Shown: positions 6,292-8,052 of the stretch, piece after piece
Position numbering within the stretch: position 1 is the first letter of the stretch
Layout of the letters: each line of letters opens with the position of its first letter
Assembly: GCA_013619005.1 (NCBI GenBank)
Contig: JABXKY010000265.1
Location: 1-8,052, forward strand
Length of the DNA: 8,052 nucleotides
From: Candidatus Bathyarchaeota archaeon
Lineage (GTDB): Archaea > Thermoproteota > Bathyarchaeia > TCS64
Direction of reading: 5' to 3'
Position numbers and translations under genes: made by a program
Notes under the pieces: model-generated
What the model was told of the DNA's origin: nothing
Database searches by the model: none
The model's input: only the letters and a program-made list of their open reading frames with translations

Positions 6292-6298
6292 TTATAAA
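6292..6298 (+). promoter_or_regulatory. TATA box of the plus-strand MFS gene (leaderless)
   Basis: TTATAAA is centred 25 bp before the ATG at 6320-6322, exactly where an archaeal transcript beginning at the A of the start codon would need it. This spacing is the main reason for choosing that start. Confidence 0.6.
6292..6298 (-). promoter_or_regulatory. Same TATA box read on the minus strand
   Basis: The surrounding 11 bp read GGTTATAAACC on plus and GGTTTATAACC on minus, so the box offers TTTATAA for the 98-aa gene. Initiation near 6270 would give a leader of about 43 nt. A T-rich stretch at 6246-6253 is a weaker alternative that would make the GTG at 6227 nearly leaderless. Confidence 0.3.
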
Positions 6299-6304
6299 CC
6301 AAGA

Positions 6305-6322
6305 CATATCGCTAACGATATG
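6305..6322. promoter_or_regulatory. Perfect 7-4-7 dyad, candidate operator
   Basis: CATATCG (6305-6311) and CGATATG (6316-6322) form a perfect inverted repeat around CTAA. The dyad starts 7 bp after the TATA box and ends on the G of the proposed ATG, so a bound dimer would block initiation. It is an operator candidate by position; no regulator gene is in the window. Confidence 0.45.
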
Positions 6323-7582
6323 GGTATTGGTGAGGACAAACCCCGCGGGCTCCTCAGCGATTTCGGCTTCATACGCGGAAACTTCCTGATAATTATTGTT
6401 GGCTGGCTCATAGTGGACTTTTCACGGGAGATGGCTTACACTTTTTACCCGTTATACGTGACGGAGCTAGGCGGGACCGCCACTATCCTCGGGTTTATCG
6501 GTGCCGCCGCTGTCATCACTGAGGCGATAGTCAAGATACCGGGCGGGTACCTGGCTGACAAGTTCAGGCGTAAGAGACTCATCATAGTCATGACCCTCCT
6601 CGCATCTGCCTCATACCTCTTCTATGCCTTCGCTCCATCCTGGCACTTTATTCTCCTAGGGGCTATATTCACCAGTTTCTGTTGGATATACACTCCTGGG
6701 TTCGAGAGCATAATCATGGAGTCCCTCCCTAAGGACAAGCGTGGCACGGGGTACAGCCTAATCAACCTCATCACAAAGGTATCGACGACTCCATCTCCAT
6801 TGATTGCAGGATTTCTATTCACAAGATACGGGATCATCGGGACATCCCGCATTGCTTTCCTTCTGGTCTCTCTCGCCTTCCTAGCCGCTTCCCTGATGCG
6901 TTGGAGGCTCAAGGAGGACAGCGACAAACCCGAGGTCACGACCAAGGATGTTCTGGGAAGCCTCGGGAACGCAAAGGGTTTCGCGGAGGGAATAGGTGTG
7001 TGGAGGGAAGTTCCCAGAGTCTTATCAACTCTATTATCCGTTCAGTTGCTCTTCATTGTCCCCAACATCATGTTCAACACAATCATGGCTCTGTACATCG
7101 TAAACGATCTGGGCATTACAGAGGTGCAGCTCTCCTATCTGGGTGCAATCATTGGGGGCGTTATGATATTGCTGGCTATTCCAGCTGGGAAGGTCGTCGA
7201 CAGGTTCGGTAGGGTCAGACCGCTTCTATTCGGGTATGCGCTTACCGCTGTCGCCGTCCCAGTGCTATTGAACGCCACTTTCACGAGGCTCATCATGATT
7301 ACCCCGATTATCGGTTTGATCAATATTATCTTCAACACGTCGATTCAGGCTCTGTGGGCAGATCTGACCCCGGAGGACAAACGTGGAAGGGTGATGGGTA
7401 GCAAGGGTTTTTTCAGTCTCCTCGCTGTTGCGGGCGGGAGTATCCTGGGTGGACTAATCTATGACTATGTGAGCCACACGCTGCCAGTGTACATCTTCAT
7501 GGCGGTGAACATCCCTTGCTTCATACTGACCTGGCTCTACATCAAGGAACCTGAGAGGGACTTAGAAGAGGTAGTGGAGTAG
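6320..7582 (+). CDS. MFS transporter, 12 predicted helices
   Basis: A 420-aa major facilitator protein of the cytoplasmic membrane, only distantly like the other MFS protein here by eye. Motif A is GGYLADKFRR at 75-84 between helices 2 and 3, and a second copy GKVVDRFGRVR lies at 290-300. Paired loop motifs LPKDKRGTG (136-144) and LTPEDKRGR (349-357) show the family's internal duplication. A long hydrophilic loop at about 194-230 joins the halves. The acidic tail ends EEVVE. The start chosen is ATG at 6320-6322, 25 bp from the TATA box and thus probably leaderless. The frame is open from a GTG at 6263 with a weak AGGA before it, but that would place the promoter inside the gene and add a hydrophilic 19-residue stretch. 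Substrate unknown. The 3' end overlaps the convergent YgbA_NO gene by 21 bp. Confidence 0.85.
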   Translation: MGIGEDKPRGLLSDFGFIRGNFLIIIVGWLIVDFSREMAYTFYPLYVTELGGTATILGFIGAAAVITEAIVKIPGGYLADKFRRKRLIIVMTLLASASYLFYAFAPSWHFILLGAIFTSFCWIYTPGFESIIMESLPKDKRGTGYSLINLITKVSTTPSPLIAGFLFTRYGIIGTSRIAFLLVSLAFLAASLMRWRLKEDSDKPEVTTKDVLGSLGNAKGFAEGIGVWREVPRVLSTLLSVQLLFIVPNIMFNTIMALYIVNDLGITEVQLSYLGAIIGGVMILLAIPAGKVVDRFGRVRPLLFGYALTAVAVPVLLNATFTRLIMITPIIGLINIIFNTSIQALWADLTPEDKRGRVMGSKGFFSLLAVAGGSILGGLIYDYVSHTLPVYIFMAVNIPCFILTWLYIKEPERDLEEVVE

Positions 7583-7876
7583 CATGTCTATCCTGCCCCT
7601 CTTGATGAGGTGCATCCCTGAGTGCCTCATGACTTCCCTGATCTTCTGCCTCTGATCTGGCTTGTGGCAGTGGACCTCGCAGTTCTTACAAGCGGGTTTC
7701 GGGTCCAGGGGGCATAATTCCCTTCGCTTCCTAGAGTAATCCATGGTCTCGTGGCACTCGGGGCAGAGATTTAGCCCGTCTTTTTCGCTTTTTTCGGCTT
7801 CATTGTGTTTTGTATCGCAGTATACTTGGATGAACTGCTCCAAGACCTTGATGTCCTTCTCAACGTCACCAGCCAT
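7562..7876 (-). CDS. YgbA_NO family (nitrous oxide-stimulated promoter) protein
   Basis: A 104-aa cytoplasmic protein whose cysteine pattern matches the YgbA_NO family (Pfam PF11756). CPEC is at 38-41, then YSRKRRELCP at 47-56 (Cys55), then KPACKNCEVHC at 60-70 (Cys63, 66, 70) followed by KPDQRQKIREVMRHSG at 72-87; the E. coli YgbA counterpart has closely similar CPEC, CxxCxVHCYxP and VMRxxGPRM signatures. The seven cysteines and nearby histidines suggest a metal or Fe-S site, which is inference. In enterobacteria ygbA is controlled by the NO sensor NsrR and helps recovery from nitrosative stress; the archaeal role is unknown. The last 20 residues (RGRIDMLLHYLF end) are less family-like. ATG at 7874-7876 is preceded by AGGTAGGTC, a modest ribosome-binding site. 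It is transcribed toward the MFS gene and overlaps its end. Confidence 0.82.
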   Translation of the reverse strand: MAGDVEKDIKVLEQFIQVYCDTKHNEAEKSEKDGLNLCPECHETMDYSRKRRELCPLDPKPACKNCEVHCHKPDQRQKIREVMRHSGMHLIKRGRIDMLLHYLF

Positions 7877-7940
7877 GACCTACCTGCTGAATCTCGATAT
7901 TTCAACCTATTCAAGAAATTCGTGTCCTAGAATACGCATA

Positions 7941-7950
7941 GATTTAATAG
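7941..7950. promoter_or_regulatory. AT box between divergent ygbA-like and right-edge genes
   Basis: GATTTAATAG on plus (CTATTAAATC on minus) is the best TATA-like sequence between the two divergent starts. On minus it predicts initiation near 7920 and a leader of about 44 nt. On plus it predicts initiation near 7970, at the perfect palindrome CAGATATCTG (7971-7980). Assignment to either gene is tentative. Confidence 0.3.
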
Positions 7951-8036
7951 CTGGGCTTGTTCCCTTGACACAGATATCTGGAGTATCGTTTCGGCGTGTA
8001 TTCTATTTATCAAGTCACGTAATAGGAGTGAAAGTT

Positions 8037-8052
8037 ATGGGTTATAGAGAGA
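8037..8052 (+). CDS. Start of a gene cut by the window edge
   Basis: ATG at 8037-8039 is preceded by AGGAGTGA at 8024-8031 with a 5-nt spacer, the best-formed ribosome-binding site on the plus strand. Only MGYRE is visible, so no product can be proposed. An in-frame GTG at 8028-8030 lies about 25 nt past a TATA-like TTCTATTTATC (8001-8011) and could instead be a leaderless start giving VKVMGYRE. Confidence 0.5.

Overview
The window looks archaeal. Its promoters carry TATA-like boxes about 25 nt from predicted transcript starts, one transcript appears leaderless, and Shine-Dalgarno sites match the archaeal GGAGGTGATC consensus. The lineage cannot be fixed from this sequence. Composition is mixed: coding DNA is roughly half GC, with AT-rich intergenic stretches. 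The metabolic core is a complete four-subunit group 3b-type [NiFe] hydrogenase (sulfhydrogenase) operon, typical of anaerobes.

Layout, left to right. Bases 1-430 hold no convincing gene. They contain two alternating CG tracts, small inverted repeats, a doubtful 21-codon ORF and a T-rich (minus-strand) tract that probably ends the hydrogenase transcript. Bases 431-4388 are the operon hydB-hydG-hydD-hydA, all on the minus strand and joined by overlaps of 4, 0 (1-nt gap) and 8 nt. Bases 4389-4650 are its upstream regulatory region. Bases 4651-5856 (minus) encode a 12-helix MFS transporter, and 5931-6227 (minus) a 98-residue three-helix membrane protein of unknown function. A 92-bp divergent promoter region follows, with a TATA box readable on both strands and an 18-bp dyad over the start of a second MFS transporter (6320-7582, plus). 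Its end overlaps by 21 bp, tail to tail, a small cysteine-rich YgbA_NO-family gene (7562-7876, minus). A further gene begins at about 8037 (plus) and is cut by the window edge.

How the parts work together. HydA (Ni-Fe site) and HydD (three Fe-S clusters) form the hydrogenase core. HydB (Fe-S) and HydG (FAD, 2Fe-2S) pass electrons to and from NAD(P). Such enzymes can evolve or oxidise H2 and in some organisms reduce sulfur. No maturation genes (hyp, endopeptidase) are present here. The transporters and the YgbA-like protein have no demonstrable link to the hydrogenase beyond proximity.

The most notable observation is in HydD: the N-terminal CxxC that normally gives two proximal-cluster ligands reads Cys-Ala-Gly-Asp, so an aspartate may be a cluster ligand. 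Second is the operator-like dyad at 6305-6322.
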